Positions 26,821-36,182 are shown, counted from the first letter of the stretch. The stretch: DNA of 64,000 nt from Hydrogenophaga sp. 2FB (GCF_005503365.1 NZ_SCML01000011.1:1-64000); one strand, 5' to 3'. The notes: generated by a model from the sequence alone, not told the origin. Translations and numbers: made by a program.

Positions 26821-27881
26821 GGAACCGAGCCCGGCCATTGCACACTGAACGACCCCAGTTTTGTACAGCAGCAGCGGTACATGCCGGCGCAGCGGCAGCG
26901 TCTGCGGGCCCCCGTCATCGATGATCTCGGCGAGCCGCTGCGCCCTCCAGCGTTCGGCATCGTCAAGCGGCAGTACGGCCAGCTCATGTGCGCGCTCGAC
27001 GCGGATGCAGCCCTCGCTGTAGGCGCGTGCTGGGCGCTTGAACAGCTCGCGCGCCGACGTGTCGTGCAGGAACACCAGGTGTCCATTGGGGCCATGAAGC
27101 GGATGCGGCCGAGCGCGTTGGCCGGGCCGCTGGCCTGCACAACGCGGTAGGGGAGACGCCGGGGCGCTTGCGCACGGCGTCCCAGTCGACGCCGGCCAAC
27201 GCGGTCGATCAGCCGCATGCACTGGCGCGCGAGGTAGCCGCGGTCTCTTAGCACGCGCGGCAGAACGTCTTTGCGCAGGATGGCCAGCGGCACGGCCCAC
27301 TCCGGATTGAGTACGAGGTATTCCATCGTCGAGCGGAATTCGGGCGAGCGCCGGTATAGATGGCCGACGACCTCGCGCGAACGCCAGGCCTTGCGGCCGT
27401 CGAGCCACAGCCCAGTCTCGAAACCGGCTATGTCGACCAGCAGTTGGCCGCTGACGAGGGCACGCCCCACCCTGCGCAGCCGTTCGAGGTTGACGCGAAT
27501 CTGGTCAATTCGCGCGGACACCAGCGCGTTCAGCGCCGCCAGCACAGCGTCCGTCGTCGAAGCGGGCGATACCTGGCGGACCAGCCGTAGCAGGTCGCGC
27601 GGTGTCTTGGCCACGGTGAGGGCGTTCTCGTCGAGCCGCACACCGAACTCCTGGCCGACGCGGGTGATGAGCTCCTCTGCGCCAGGCTGCCCAAGCCTCC
27701 AGTCGCGCTCGAGCGAGCTGTCTAGGCCCAGTGCGGCTGCACGCGGCGACGCCTGCCGCAGTTCGGCGGGCACCGTAACCACCGCGTGCAACATGCTTTG
27801 CACCGTGTCGTCCTGCGTAGAGTGGGTATCCACGCTGACGGCATGCATTGGGTCTTTGGGTGACAAGGGTTCAGGGACCAT
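26818..27881 (-). pseudogene. ACP-like + L,D-transpeptidase (YkuD-type) gene with several frameshifts
   Basis: From ATG 27881 (or 27848) the first part holds an acyl-carrier-like stretch (GLDSSLERDWRLGQPGAEEL, then TPRDLLRLV) that lacks the DSL phosphopantetheine serine. The L,D-transpeptidase part follows: VDIAGFETGLWLDGRKAWRS, EYLVLNPEWAVP, ILRKDVLPRVLRDRGYLARQ. The frame shifts near 27190 (VDWDAVRKRPGVSP), back again (ANALGRIRFMAP), and once more near 27095 (NGHLVFLHDTSARELF). The active-site segment reads YSEGCIRVE, with Glu in place of the usual His before GC. Periplasmic cell-wall cross-linking function is lost. Confidence 0.75.
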
Positions 27882-28244
27882 GGGCGCCGTGCAGCACAGA
27901 TTCAACCCGTTGCCCCTGGCGTGTGTCAATTCGCGGTCGGCGGCATCGGAGCAGGCCGCAGCGCAGCTGGCGGACCGGGATGTCGCACTGTGCCCAGAGG
28001 TAGTTTCTTGGCGAGTATGCCGGTTGTGATGGTCTGCGCCGCGCGCACCGCTACCCCTGGACCGCGTACTCGTGGCTCCACGCAGACATGGTAGGTCTTG
28101 GACAGGTGAAATCGGTCGATTGAGGCTTAGAAGCGTCCCTGACCGTACGGTGACGGGGCGAAGGTGATCGGCCGACCCTGGTCGTCGCGCTCGCGCTGGC
28201 AGCGATCGCGGCCACCAGGTGCTGCGCGCCATCGCGCGAGATGT
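27882..28244. other. Region without a convincing gene
   Basis: About 360 bases lie upstream of the transpeptidase remnant. Both strands have short frames rich in Arg and Ser without family signature. The DNA looks like decayed sequence between two minus-strand genes. Confidence 0.4.
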
Positions 28245-28571
28245 CTAGGGTGGCCTCCGCGCGCCGGCGAACTGCCGCTTGGGCGCGCTCTGCAGGGCAA
28301 CAATGTGCAGCACGCCGGGACTGGGCCACAACAACGCGTATAGGCCAACCCACTGACATGGATCGACCGCCTGGTAGTAGGTGCGATCACCCGAGGCGAC
28401 CTCGAAATGATCCTCCTCGTGAAACTTCCGCCGGGCAGGCCGGGCGTCGGCGTCAATCACGGCGGCCGGTATCATCAGGTCGCTGTGCCGGCCATGCGAC
28501 GCCATGCGGATCGCAACGGTATCGGTCGCCGCTTCAGCGGCCATGTCCGAGGTGATCCAGCGCAACAACAT
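28245..28571 (-). CDS. Hypothetical protein (108 aa), possible orphan or fragment
   Basis: The frame starts ATG 28571 (MLLRWITSDMAAEAATDTVA) and reads IRMASHGRHSDLMIPAAVID, then VDPCQWVGLYALLWPSPGVL. The composition is protein-like, with ordered hydrophobic and charged residues, unlike the surrounding random frames. I do not recognise any family. It may be the remainder of a larger gene, since decayed genes flank it on its left. Confidence 0.35.
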   Translation of the reverse strand: MLLRWITSDMAAEAATDTVAIRMASHGRHSDLMIPAAVIDADARPARRKFHEEDHFEVASGDRTYYQAVDPCQWVGLYALLWPSPGVLHIVALQSAPKRQFAGARRPP

Positions 28572-28738
28572 CCGCCCGGGCTGAACCGGCCCTAGCTAGG
28601 GCAATGCCCAGTGGCCACGCGCCAGGGATTGGCGCGTGCGCATGGCAGGTTGCGGGGCGGTGGGCGGGAGCAAGGAGGGTGACAGGGCACCCATTGTGGG
28701 GCGGACCGACCACGACACGGTTTTAGAACTTGTCCGGG

Positions 28739-28752
28739 TTGACGCGAGTCAA
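28739..28752. promoter_or_regulatory. Candidate Crp/Fnr-type operator upstream of the alcohol dehydrogenase
   Basis: TTGACGCGAGTCAA is a perfect TTGAC-N4-GTCAA palindrome and fits TTGAY-N4-RTCAA fully. Its centre is about 81 bases before the ATG at 28827. That would place it near -41.5 if transcription starts about 40 bases before the gene, the classic class II activator position. The Crp/Fnr-family gene in this window is a candidate partner. Confidence 0.6.
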
Positions 28753-28826
28753 TGTCTTATTGGTGGCAGACGTTGACAATGGAGGTTCCCCAACCACCAA
28801 AGCCCTTGCATGGGCAGGAGGTGACC

Positions 28827-29903
28827 ATGACCCAGAAAATGAAGGCGGCGATGTTCGTCGAACCTGGTCGCATCGTGCTCGACGATAAGCCGGTCCCCGA
28901 CGTGGGTCCGTTGGACGCGCTGCTGCGCGTGACCACGACCACGATCTGCGGTACCGACGTGCACATCCTCAAGGGCGAGTACCCGGTGGCGCGCGGCCTG
29001 ACCGTGGGTCATGAGCCGGTGGGCGTGATCGAGAAGCTCGGCTCGGCGGTCAAAGGCTACTGCGAGGGCCAGCGCGTGATCGCCGGTGCCATCACCCCCA
29101 GCGGCTGGAGCAACGCCTGCCTGTGCGGCTGCGGCGCGCAGGACGGCGCCGGCACCGCGCATGGCTGGAAGCCGCTGGGCGGCTGGCGCCTGGGCAACAC
29201 CATCGACGGCTGCCAGGCCGAATACGTGCTGGTGCCCGATGCGATGGTCAACCTCGCGCCCGTTCCCGACGAACTCAGCGACGAGCAGGTGCTGATGTGC
29301 CCCGACATCATGTCCACCGGTTTCGGCGGCGCCGAGCGCGGCGGCATCCGCATCGGCGACACGGTGGCGGTCTTCGCCCAGGGGCCGATCGGGCTGTGCG
29401 CCACCGCCGGCGCCAAGCTCAGCGGCGCGACGACGGTGATCGGCGTCGACCGCCTGGCCTCGCGGCTGGAAATCGCGCGCCGCATGGGCGCCGACCACGT
29501 CATCGACAGCAGCCGCGTCGACCCGGTCGAAGAGATCCTGCGCCTGACCGGCGGGCGCGGCGTCGATGTCGCGATCGAGGCGCTGGGCATCCAGGCCACC
29601 TTCGAGGCTTGCCTGCGCGTGTTGCGCCCGGGCGGCACGCTGTCCAGCCTGGGCGTCTATTCGGGCGACCTGACGATTCCGCTCGGCGCGTTCGCCGCCG
29701 GGCTGGGCGACCACCAGATCGTGACGACGCTGTGCCCCGGCGGCAAGGAACGCATGCGCCGGCTGATGGCGGTGATCCAGGCCGGCCGGGTCGATCTCGG
29801 GCCGATGGTGACGCACCGCTTCAAGCTCGACGACATCGAGCGCGCCTACGACCTGTTCGGGCACCAGCGCGACGGCGTGCTCAAGGTGGCCATCACGCCA
29901 TGA
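28827..29903 (+). CDS. Zinc-dependent alcohol dehydrogenase, MDR superfamily (358 aa)
   Basis: Catalytic zinc ligands are visible: Cys41 in TTICGTDVHILKG, His62-Glu63 in TVGHEPVGVIEK, and an Asp in CPDIMSTGFGGAE. The nucleotide site is VAVFAQGPIGLCATAGAKLS. Wording is close to the NAD(P)-dependent secondary/isopropanol-type dehydrogenases. The start at 28827 is preceded by a GGAGGTGA-like ribosome site, so the in-frame upstream ATG at 28752 is unlikely. A perfect FNR-type palindrome lies upstream, consistent with use under low oxygen. The stop overlaps the next lipoprotein gene (ATGA). Confidence 0.93.
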   Translation: MTQKMKAAMFVEPGRIVLDDKPVPDVGPLDALLRVTTTTICGTDVHILKGEYPVARGLTVGHEPVGVIEKLGSAVKGYCEGQRVIAGAITPSGWSNACLCGCGAQDGAGTAHGWKPLGGWRLGNTIDGCQAEYVLVPDAMVNLAPVPDELSDEQVLMCPDIMSTGFGGAERGGIRIGDTVAVFAQGPIGLCATAGAKLSGATTVIGVDRLASRLEIARRMGADHVIDSSRVDPVEEILRLTGGRGVDVAIEALGIQATFEACLRVLRPGGTLSSLGVYSGDLTIPLGAFAAGLGDHQIVTTLCPGGKERMRRLMAVIQAGRVDLGPMVTHRFKLDDIERAYDLFGHQRDGVLKVAITP

Positions 29904-30520
29904 GGAGACGCCCCTGCGAGGCGGTGCGGCCGCCGCGTGCCCCTGCGCGCCTCTTGTCGATGGCCCTGGCCGCGCTGCTGAGCGCGTCGCTGGCCGGCTG
30001 CGCGTCGCTGCTGCCTCGGGGCTCGAGTGAACAGCCCTCGGGCTTCGACAGTTTCGAGTCGGCGCAGCGTGCGCTCGAGCAGGTGCTGCCGTTCCGCACC
30101 ACCGTCGCCGAACTCGCGGGGCTGGGCTTCGACCCGGAGGGTGGGCGCAACGTCACGCGGGTGCCGTACCCTGAGGTCGTGACGCGGCTCGCGCCGCATC
30201 CCGGCGTGCCGCTGGAGACGCTGGACGAGGGTGTGCGCGCCTGCGTGGCCGCGCAGGCGCAATGCCGGGCCTACGTCTTCCATCTGGGCGGGCAGACGCA
30301 ACGCCGCGAGGGCTCGTTCTGGCTCGACTTCTTCAACTTCAAGCGCACCACGGCCGTGGCCGGCTGGCGTTTCGACGGACTGGTCGTGGTGCGCGGCGAA
30401 CTGGTCGTCTTCCGCAACTTCGGTGGCGAGGCGCGCATCGACCGCACCGAGCGGCAGGTCAATCCGCTGGGTCCGCTGCAGCGCGCCGGCGACGCCGTCG
30501 GTGCGCGCATACTCAACTGA
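29900..30520 (+). CDS. Putative lipoprotein of unknown function (206 aa)
   Basis: An arginine-rich N-terminus is followed by a hydrophobic core and the lipobox LAGC near residue 32 (ASLAGCASLLP), so it is predicted to be a membrane-anchored lipoprotein. The mature part begins with SGFDSFESAQRALEQVLPFR and contains VPYPEVVTRLAPHPGVPLET, wording of a conserved but uncharacterised proteobacterial lipoprotein. It overlaps the alcohol dehydrogenase stop by four bases. Function unknown. Confidence 0.75.
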   Translation: MRRRPCEAVRPPRAPARLLSMALAALLSASLAGCASLLPRGSSEQPSGFDSFESAQRALEQVLPFRTTVAELAGLGFDPEGGRNVTRVPYPEVVTRLAPHPGVPLETLDEGVRACVAAQAQCRAYVFHLGGQTQRREGSFWLDFFNFKRTTAVAGWRFDGLVVVRGELVVFRNFGGEARIDRTERQVNPLGPLQRAGDAVGARILN

Positions 30521-30558
30521 GCGTTCCCATCGACTCCACAACTCGAAAGCAAGCCATC

Positions 30559-31023
30559 ATGCCCACCGAATCCCCCGATCGCGCCGTAGCCCCCCGTCGC
30601 AGCCCCTGGCCGCACGTCTTCGTCTGGCTGTCCATGTTGCTGCTGCTCCTGCTGTGGTCGCTGCTGGCCTGGGCGGCCCATGCCCTGGCCGACTGGTCCG
30701 GGTGGTCGGCCTGGGCCACGGGGGGTGGCGCAGGTACCGCTGGCTGGCAGGTTTGGATCGGCGCCCTCGAACTGCCGGCCTGGCTGGCACCCTGGCTGCC
30801 CGCGCAGTCGCTGGAAGCGGTCAAGGCGATGCTCGCGGCGTCCGCGCCAATGATCGAGTGGGCGGTTGCCAGCGCACCTGCGCTGATGGCCTGGCTGCCG
30901 ACGCTGGTGCTCGTCTTTTGGGGGGTCGGCGCGGTACTGTTGGTGTTGGCCGGCGTTGCGCTCAGCGTGGCCGTCGGCATCTGGCGCCGGCGCGTGCAGC
31001 CGGCGCTGGCGGGCACGCGCTGA
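30559..31023 (+). CDS. Small inner-membrane protein (154 aa)
   Basis: A charged N-terminus precedes one strong helix (residues 19-45), a tryptophan- and alanine-rich loop, a weak hydrophobic segment, and a second strong helix near residues 112-138 ending in RRRVQPALAG. No family is recognised. It follows the lipoprotein gene by 38 bases on the same strand, so the dehydrogenase, lipoprotein and this protein are probably co-transcribed. It converges on the Mrp-like cluster. Confidence 0.6.
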   Translation: MPTESPDRAVAPRRSPWPHVFVWLSMLLLLLLWSLLAWAAHALADWSGWSAWATGGGAGTAGWQVWIGALELPAWLAPWLPAQSLEAVKAMLAASAPMIEWAVASAPALMAWLPTLVLVFWGVGAVLLVLAGVALSVAVGIWRRRVQPALAGTR

Positions 31024-31080
31024 CCGAAGCGGCGAGCGCGTCGGAAGGCCGGCTTCGTGCCGCTGCGCCGCGCCGGTGCC

Positions 31081-32850
31081 CTACGCCGACGCGATCAACA
31101 GCACGACCATGGCGGCGCCGAGAAGGGCCAGCGCGAGGCCGCTGCCGCCAGCCAGCGCAGATTCGGCGCGGCCCAACCAGGGCCATGACGGCACGGTGGC
31201 GTGCGCCACGGGCTCGGCGCCGTGCTCGGCGTGCCCCGCCGCCGCCCCATGCCCGTCCTGCTTCGACCCGGCGAGGGCTCTGGCCAGCGCCAGCAGCGGC
31301 ACCACCAGGTCCCCCGGCGGCACCGCGAGCGAATCGGCGCTTGGGCTTCTGCGGCGCCATGCCGAGAGCAGCAGCGCCAGGCTGACGCCCAGTACGATTG
31401 GCCAGCTCGCGGCCGCCCAGCCGCCGGCCGTGGAGGGCAGCAGTTCGCGCGTTTCTCCGATCACCAACCATCCGGCCGCGCTGGCGGCCACCAGCAGCGC
31501 CCAACCGGCCCACATGGCAAGGTTCGGCGGGTGCGCGGCGTGGTTTCCCGCGTCGCGCTTCAGCAGCCAGATCGTGCGCAGCATCACCAGGGTCGTGCCG
31601 GCAGCGGCCAGGCTCAAGGCCATGCCGAGCCAGGCCCAGGTCTCGGGCAGCGCAGCCTTGAGCGCCGCCTTGGCCGCGTAGCCGCTGGTCAGCGGCGCGC
31701 CGGCCAGGGCCAGCGCCGGCAGCGCCAAGCCCAGCATCCACAGCGCACGTGCGCGCGCCGTCGCTGCGCCAACCAGGCTGACGCCCAGGAACAGCGCCGC
31801 CTTCGCAAAAGCGTGGTGGAACGCATACAGCGTGGCCGCGGCCACTGCCGCCGGGGCCGCAGCAGGCACGGCCAGCGACAAACCGACGGCCACCGTGACG
31901 AAGCCCATCTGGCTGATGCTCGAATAGGCCAGCGCCGCCTTGGCATGTTGCTGCATCGCGCCCACCAGCGCTGCGGCGAACGCGGCCACCAGTCCGAGCA
32001 CGACCAGCGCCTCGCCCCAGGCCGGCGCCGCCAGCGAGGCGCTGCCCGGCACGCCCAGCGGCAGCAGGCGCAGCCAGCCCAACAGGCCGGCCTTGATCAT
32101 CGCGCCCGACAGCACGGCGCTGGCCGGCGTCGGCGCCACCGGGTGCGCCAGCGGCAGCCACACGTGCAGCGGCAGCGCACCGACCTTGATCCCGAAGCCC
32201 ACAAGCGTGAGGCCGATCACCGCATCGCGCCACGGCGACACCGCTAGCGCCGGGCCGATGTCTGCGAAGTTCAGGCTGCCCGCAGCTTGCCAGGCCAGCG
32301 CGATGGCGGCGAACAGCGCCAGTTCGCCCAGCACCACCAGCGCCAGGTAGACGCGGCCCGCATGCAGGGCCTCGGGCGTGCGCGAGTGCACCACCAGCCC
32401 GTAGGAAGCGAAGCTCATCAGGGCGAAGAAGACATAGAAGCTCGCCGCGTCCTGCGCCAGCACGAGGCCGAAGTTGCCCGCCATTGCCGCGCACCAGAAC
32501 AGCCAGAAGCTGTTGCGCCGCGGGTCGTCGTGCAGATAGCCCAGCGCATGCACGCCGCCGGCCAGCCACAGCGCCGAGGTGAAGAGCAGGAAGATGCGCC
32601 CGGTGCCGTCCAGCCCGAAGCGCGCACCGAGGAACAGCCACGGCAGGTCGACGGCACCCGGCGCTGCGAACAGCGCCACGCCCAGGGCGGGCAGCGCCGC
32701 CAGCGGCAGCAGCAGGCGCAGGCGGTTCAGCCGGCGCAGCGCCGGCAGCAGGAGCAGCATGGCGGCCAGCGGCACGAGCGCCGGGGCCAGCCAGGTCAGC
32801 GCACCGCCGGTCGCAGCGATGAAGGCGTCAGACGCCATCGCGTCAGCCAC
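31081..32850 (-). CDS. MrpD/NuoM-like proton-conducting membrane subunit, third copy (589 aa)
   Basis: The complex-I antiporter-module domain (Proton_antipo_M) spans about residues 120-420, with FASYGLVVHS, FGIKVGALPLHVWLPLAHPV (conserved Lys), ASAVLSGAMIKAGLLGWLR and ALAYSSISQMGFV. It resembles HyfB/MrpD-type subunits. A histidine- and glycine-rich hydrophilic loop near residues 530-560 (QDGHGAAAGHAEHG) is unusual and might bind metal. It is the last gene of the cluster and overlaps the upstream D-type gene by eight bases. As there is no hydrogenase or NADH-module gene near, an Mrp-type cation/H+ exchange complex is the best reading. Confidence 0.85.
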   Translation of the reverse strand: MADAMASDAFIAATGGALTWLAPALVPLAAMLLLLPALRRLNRLRLLLPLAALPALGVALFAAPGAVDLPWLFLGARFGLDGTGRIFLLFTSALWLAGGVHALGYLHDDPRRNSFWLFWCAAMAGNFGLVLAQDAASFYVFFALMSFASYGLVVHSRTPEALHAGRVYLALVVLGELALFAAIALAWQAAGSLNFADIGPALAVSPWRDAVIGLTLVGFGIKVGALPLHVWLPLAHPVAPTPASAVLSGAMIKAGLLGWLRLLPLGVPGSASLAAPAWGEALVVLGLVAAFAAALVGAMQQHAKAALAYSSISQMGFVTVAVGLSLAVPAAAPAAVAAATLYAFHHAFAKAALFLGVSLVGAATARARALWMLGLALPALALAGAPLTSGYAAKAALKAALPETWAWLGMALSLAAAGTTLVMLRTIWLLKRDAGNHAAHPPNLAMWAGWALLVAASAAGWLVIGETRELLPSTAGGWAAASWPIVLGVSLALLLSAWRRRSPSADSLAVPPGDLVVPLLALARALAGSKQDGHGAAAGHAEHGAEPVAHATVPSWPWLGRAESALAGGSGLALALLGAAMVVLLIASA

Positions 32851-34339
32851 CGCCGTACTCCCGGCGAATGATCAGATACGCCCAGTCGAGCGGGCTCCAC
32901 GGCGTCGCCGCCAGCACGCCCACGCCCACCGAGAACAGCGCCGTCAGCAGCACCGGCACCAGCAGCATCGGCTTGGCGTCGCGGCCGCGACCGTCCTCGT
33001 GCGGCCAGGGGCCGTTCTGGGGGCGGAACCAGGCGCGGTGCAACACCGGCAGGAAGTACATCGCATTGAGCAGGCTCGAGACGGCGAGCACGCCGATGGC
33101 CCACCATTGGCCCGCCTGCGCCGCGCCGGCGCCAAGGTAGAGCTTGCTGACGAAGCCGGCCACCGGCGGCACACCGATCATGCCGAGCGCGCCGACTGTG
33201 AAGGCGGCGGTGGTCAGCGGCATGCGCCGGCCGATGCCGTCCATCTCGCTGACGTGGTGCACGCCGAGCGTCTCGGCATAGTTGCCTGCGCTGAAGAACA
33301 GGGTGATCTTCATCAGCCCCTGGTGCACCAGGTGCACCAGCGCGCCTGTCGTCGCCACCGGCCCGAGCAGCGCCGTGCCGAGCACGATGTAGGAGACTTG
33401 GCTCACGGTGGAGTAGGCCAGGCGCTTCTTCAACTCGTCCTGCATCAGCGCGCGCAGCGATCCGTAGATGATCGTCACTGCGGCCACCATGGCCAGCGGC
33501 GTCAGCACGCCGAGTGTCGCGGCGAATTCGATGCCGAACATCTCGTAGACCACGCGCACGATGGCGAAGGCCCCCGCCTTGACCACCGCCACCGCGTGCA
33601 GCAGGGCCGACACCGGCGCCGGCGCGACCATTGCCTGCGGCAACCAGCCGTGCAGCGGCACCAGCGCGGCCTTGACGCCGAAGCCGGTCACCAGGGCGGC
33701 AAAGAGCAGCACCAGGGCCGTGGCATGGTCGGCGCCGAAAGGTTTCAGGTAGCCGCCGCCGACGAAGTCCTGCGGCCCGGTAAGCACCTGGCTGGCGGCC
33801 ACCGCCAGCAGCAGCAGCGCGCCGGCCGGCACGGTGTAGAAGAGGTAGGTGCGCCCGGCCGCCAGCGCAGCCGGGGTGCCGCGGTGGATGACCAGCGGAT
33901 AGGTCACCAGCGTGAGGATCTCGTAGAACACGAACAGCGTGAACAGGTTGCCTGCTAACGCGATGCCCGCGGTGGCCGAGACGCACAGGCTGAAGAAGCC
34001 GAAGAAGCGGCTGCGGTGCGGCGAATCTTCGAGGTAGCCGATCGCATAGACCGTGGTCAGCAGCCACAGCAGGGCCGATAGGGTCATGAAAAGCAGGCTC
34101 AGTTCGTCGGCGCGCAGCACCAGGTCCAGCCCGGGCAACACCGTCATGCGCGCTTCGTACTCGTGGAAGCGGCCGATGTTCCAGAGCATCATGCCGACCA
34201 GGCCCAGCTTGGCGAAGGCGCCCGCCAGGTTCAGCGTGGCGCGCAGCCCGCGCCGGTCTTCGGGCAGCAGGAAGATGACCAGCCCTGGCAGCAGCGAACT
34301 CGCCACCACCGCCAGCGGCACCCAGGCCTGCGCGCTCAC
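32843..34339 (-). CDS. MrpD-like antiporter subunit, second copy (498 aa)
   Basis: The GTG start at 34339 overlaps the stop of the preceding gene (GTGA) and gives a first helix at once (AWVPLAVVASSLLPGLVIFL). The Proton_antipo_M domain shows the FYEILTLVTYPLVIHR loop, GVKAALVPLHGWLPQAMVAP with the pumping Lys, VSALLHAVAVVKAGAF and RLAYSTVSQVSYIVLG. Length and features fit MrpD/MnhD. It is the middle one of three D-type subunits encoded in a row, which canonical Mrp operons do not have. Confidence 0.88.
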   Translation of the reverse strand: MSAQAWVPLAVVASSLLPGLVIFLLPEDRRGLRATLNLAGAFAKLGLVGMMLWNIGRFHEYEARMTVLPGLDLVLRADELSLLFMTLSALLWLLTTVYAIGYLEDSPHRSRFFGFFSLCVSATAGIALAGNLFTLFVFYEILTLVTYPLVIHRGTPAALAAGRTYLFYTVPAGALLLLAVAASQVLTGPQDFVGGGYLKPFGADHATALVLLFAALVTGFGVKAALVPLHGWLPQAMVAPAPVSALLHAVAVVKAGAFAIVRVVYEMFGIEFAATLGVLTPLAMVAAVTIIYGSLRALMQDELKKRLAYSTVSQVSYIVLGTALLGPVATTGALVHLVHQGLMKITLFFSAGNYAETLGVHHVSEMDGIGRRMPLTTAAFTVGALGMIGVPPVAGFVSKLYLGAGAAQAGQWWAIGVLAVSSLLNAMYFLPVLHRAWFRPQNGPWPHEDGRGRDAKPMLLVPVLLTALFSVGVGVLAATPWSPLDWAYLIIRREYGGG

Positions 34340-35862
34340 GGCAGGGCCCCGACCGCGAGCAGGCGGCGCAGTGGTTCGCCTGCGGCAACCAGGGCCACGG
34401 CCACCAGAGCCAGGGCCAGGGCCGCCAGTTGCGGGGCCGCCGGCACCTCTGCCGAGGCCTTGTCGGCGGGGGCATCGGCGAAGGCCCGAGACAGGGCGTG
34501 GAACAGGAACGCGGCCGACAGCAGGCTGCCGGCCAGCACCACCGCCACGGCCCACCAGGCACCGGCGCGCACCGCGGCTTCGACCAGCGCGAACTTGCCG
34601 ACGAAGCCGCCCGTGGGCGGCAGACCGACCAAGCTGAGCGCGGCCAGCGCGAAGGCGGTGGCGGTGATCGGCAGCCGCGAGCCGAAGCCTGCCATCGCGT
34701 CGATGCGGTCATGCCCGTAGGCGGCCAGCAGCGAGCCGGCGCACATGAACATCGAGGCCTTGGCCGCCGCATGGCTGGCCGCGAGCAGCACGGCGGCATG
34801 CATCGCCCCACCTGCCGAGCCCCCCGCCACCGCCAACGGCAGCGCGATCATCAAGTAGCCCAGTTGAGCCACGGTGGAGTAGGCGATCATGGCCTTGAGG
34901 CGCGCCTGGCGCAGCGCCTGCACGCCGCCCCAAAGCACGGCGAGCGCGCCCAGCGCACCCAGCAACGCGGGCACCACGCCAGCGCCCGGCAGGGGACCGA
35001 ACAGGTCCAGCCACAGCCGCGCGAGCAGGTAGAAGCCGGCCTTGACGACCAGGGCCGACAACGCTGCCGACACCGGCGCCGGCGCCGAGCCGTGCGCCGG
35101 CGGCAGCCAGAAGTGAAGCGGGAAGATCGCGGTCTTGACGAGTAACCCGGCGGTCATCAGCGCCGCGGCCAGCCACACCGACAGGCCGGGCTGCAGGCTC
35201 TGGCGCAACTGCAGCAGGTCCATCGTCTGGTGCGCCGCGTACAACAGCTCGACGCCCAGAATGTAGAGCATGGAGCCCAGCAGCGCGAACAGCAGGTAGC
35301 GCAGTGCGGCGGCGGCCGCACCCGCGCCGGCCAGCGCCACCAGTGCCACCGCGGCCAGCCCGAGCAGTTCCAGCGTGACGTAGAGGTTGAACAGGTCGCC
35401 CGACAGGTACAGCGCGTTGAGCGCGCCCCAGGCCAGCAGCCACACCGGCCAGAACAGCCACTGGGTCGAGGCCGACGCCGGCGGCGCGACTTCGCCGGCC
35501 GGCCCGGGCGGGCCGGCGGTGAGGGCGTTTGGGTCGTGGTGGGCGTGGTGGCCAGCGGCACCGAAGTAGCGCCACGCGAAGACCGAGATGCCCGCGCCGA
35601 TCACCGCGGTTATCAGCAGCATCGCTGCGGCCAGACCGTCGGCGCGCAACTCGATCCCCAGCGGCACTGCCCAGCCGCCGACCGCGACGTGCTGCATGCC
35701 ACCCGTCATCACCTCCGCCGCCAGTGCGAACGCTGCCGCGACACCGAGCGCGCTCGTCAGCAGGCTGGCGGCCGCGGCGCCACGCTGGCCGGCCAGCAGC
35801 GCCGCCACCGCACCGGCCAACGGCACGACGAGCACTGTCACGAGCGATGCGCTGCCGGTCAT
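34336..35862 (-). CDS. MrpD-like antiporter subunit, first copy (508 aa)
   Basis: ATG 35862 overlaps the MrpC stop (ATGA). The family core is intact: FNLYVTLELLGLAAVALVAL, LLVKTAIFPLHFWLPPAHGS, VSAALSALVVKAGFYLL and MIAYSTVAQLGYLMIALP. A short His/Pro/Gly-rich insert (AAGHHAHHDPN) sits between helices near residue 100. This is the D subunit that directly follows C, as in standard Mrp operons; the next two D-type genes are additional. Confidence 0.88.
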   Translation of the reverse strand: MTGSASLVTVLVVPLAGAVAALLAGQRGAAAASLLTSALGVAAAFALAAEVMTGGMQHVAVGGWAVPLGIELRADGLAAAMLLITAVIGAGISVFAWRYFGAAGHHAHHDPNALTAGPPGPAGEVAPPASASTQWLFWPVWLLAWGALNALYLSGDLFNLYVTLELLGLAAVALVALAGAGAAAAALRYLLFALLGSMLYILGVELLYAAHQTMDLLQLRQSLQPGLSVWLAAALMTAGLLVKTAIFPLHFWLPPAHGSAPAPVSAALSALVVKAGFYLLARLWLDLFGPLPGAGVVPALLGALGALAVLWGGVQALRQARLKAMIAYSTVAQLGYLMIALPLAVAGGSAGGAMHAAVLLAASHAAAKASMFMCAGSLLAAYGHDRIDAMAGFGSRLPITATAFALAALSLVGLPPTGGFVGKFALVEAAVRAGAWWAVAVVLAGSLLSAAFLFHALSRAFADAPADKASAEVPAAPQLAALALALVAVALVAAGEPLRRLLAVGALP

Positions 35863-36182
35863 GGCGAAGCGTCGTCGCGGTCTTCGGGCAGGCGCGGGCT
35901 GCCCTCGTGCACATGCATGCGCCGCAGCAGCGCCAGCGCCAGCGCGGTGGCGCTGACGGCGACGACGATGCCGGTCAGCACCATAGCGTGCGGCACCGGG
36001 TCGGGGCGGGTGGCGATATCGGTGGTACGCGAGGCCAGGGCGACCAGCATCATGAACACGCCCGAGCCCAGCACGTTCAGGCCGAGCAGGCGGCGCAGCA
36101 CATGGCGCGCCGCCAGCGCCGCATACAGCCCCATCGCCACCAGCGCGATGCCGGCCAGGCCGTACAGCAGCGCCAGGCTCAC
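35859..36182 (-). CDS. mrpC: Mrp antiporter subunit C, NuoK-like (107 aa)
   Basis: A three-helix NuoK-like protein: LLYGLAGIALVAMGLYAAL, LLGLNVLGSGVFMMLVALA and AMVLTGIVVAVSATALALAL. The 'PHAMVLTGIVV' segment is characteristic of MrpC/MnhC. It overlaps both neighbours by four bases (35859-35862 and 36179-36182), so translation is coupled through the cluster. Confidence 0.88.
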   Translation of the reverse strand: MSLALLYGLAGIALVAMGLYAALAARHVLRRLLGLNVLGSGVFMMLVALASRTTDIATRPDPVPHAMVLTGIVVAVSATALALALLRRMHVHEGSPRLPEDRDDASP

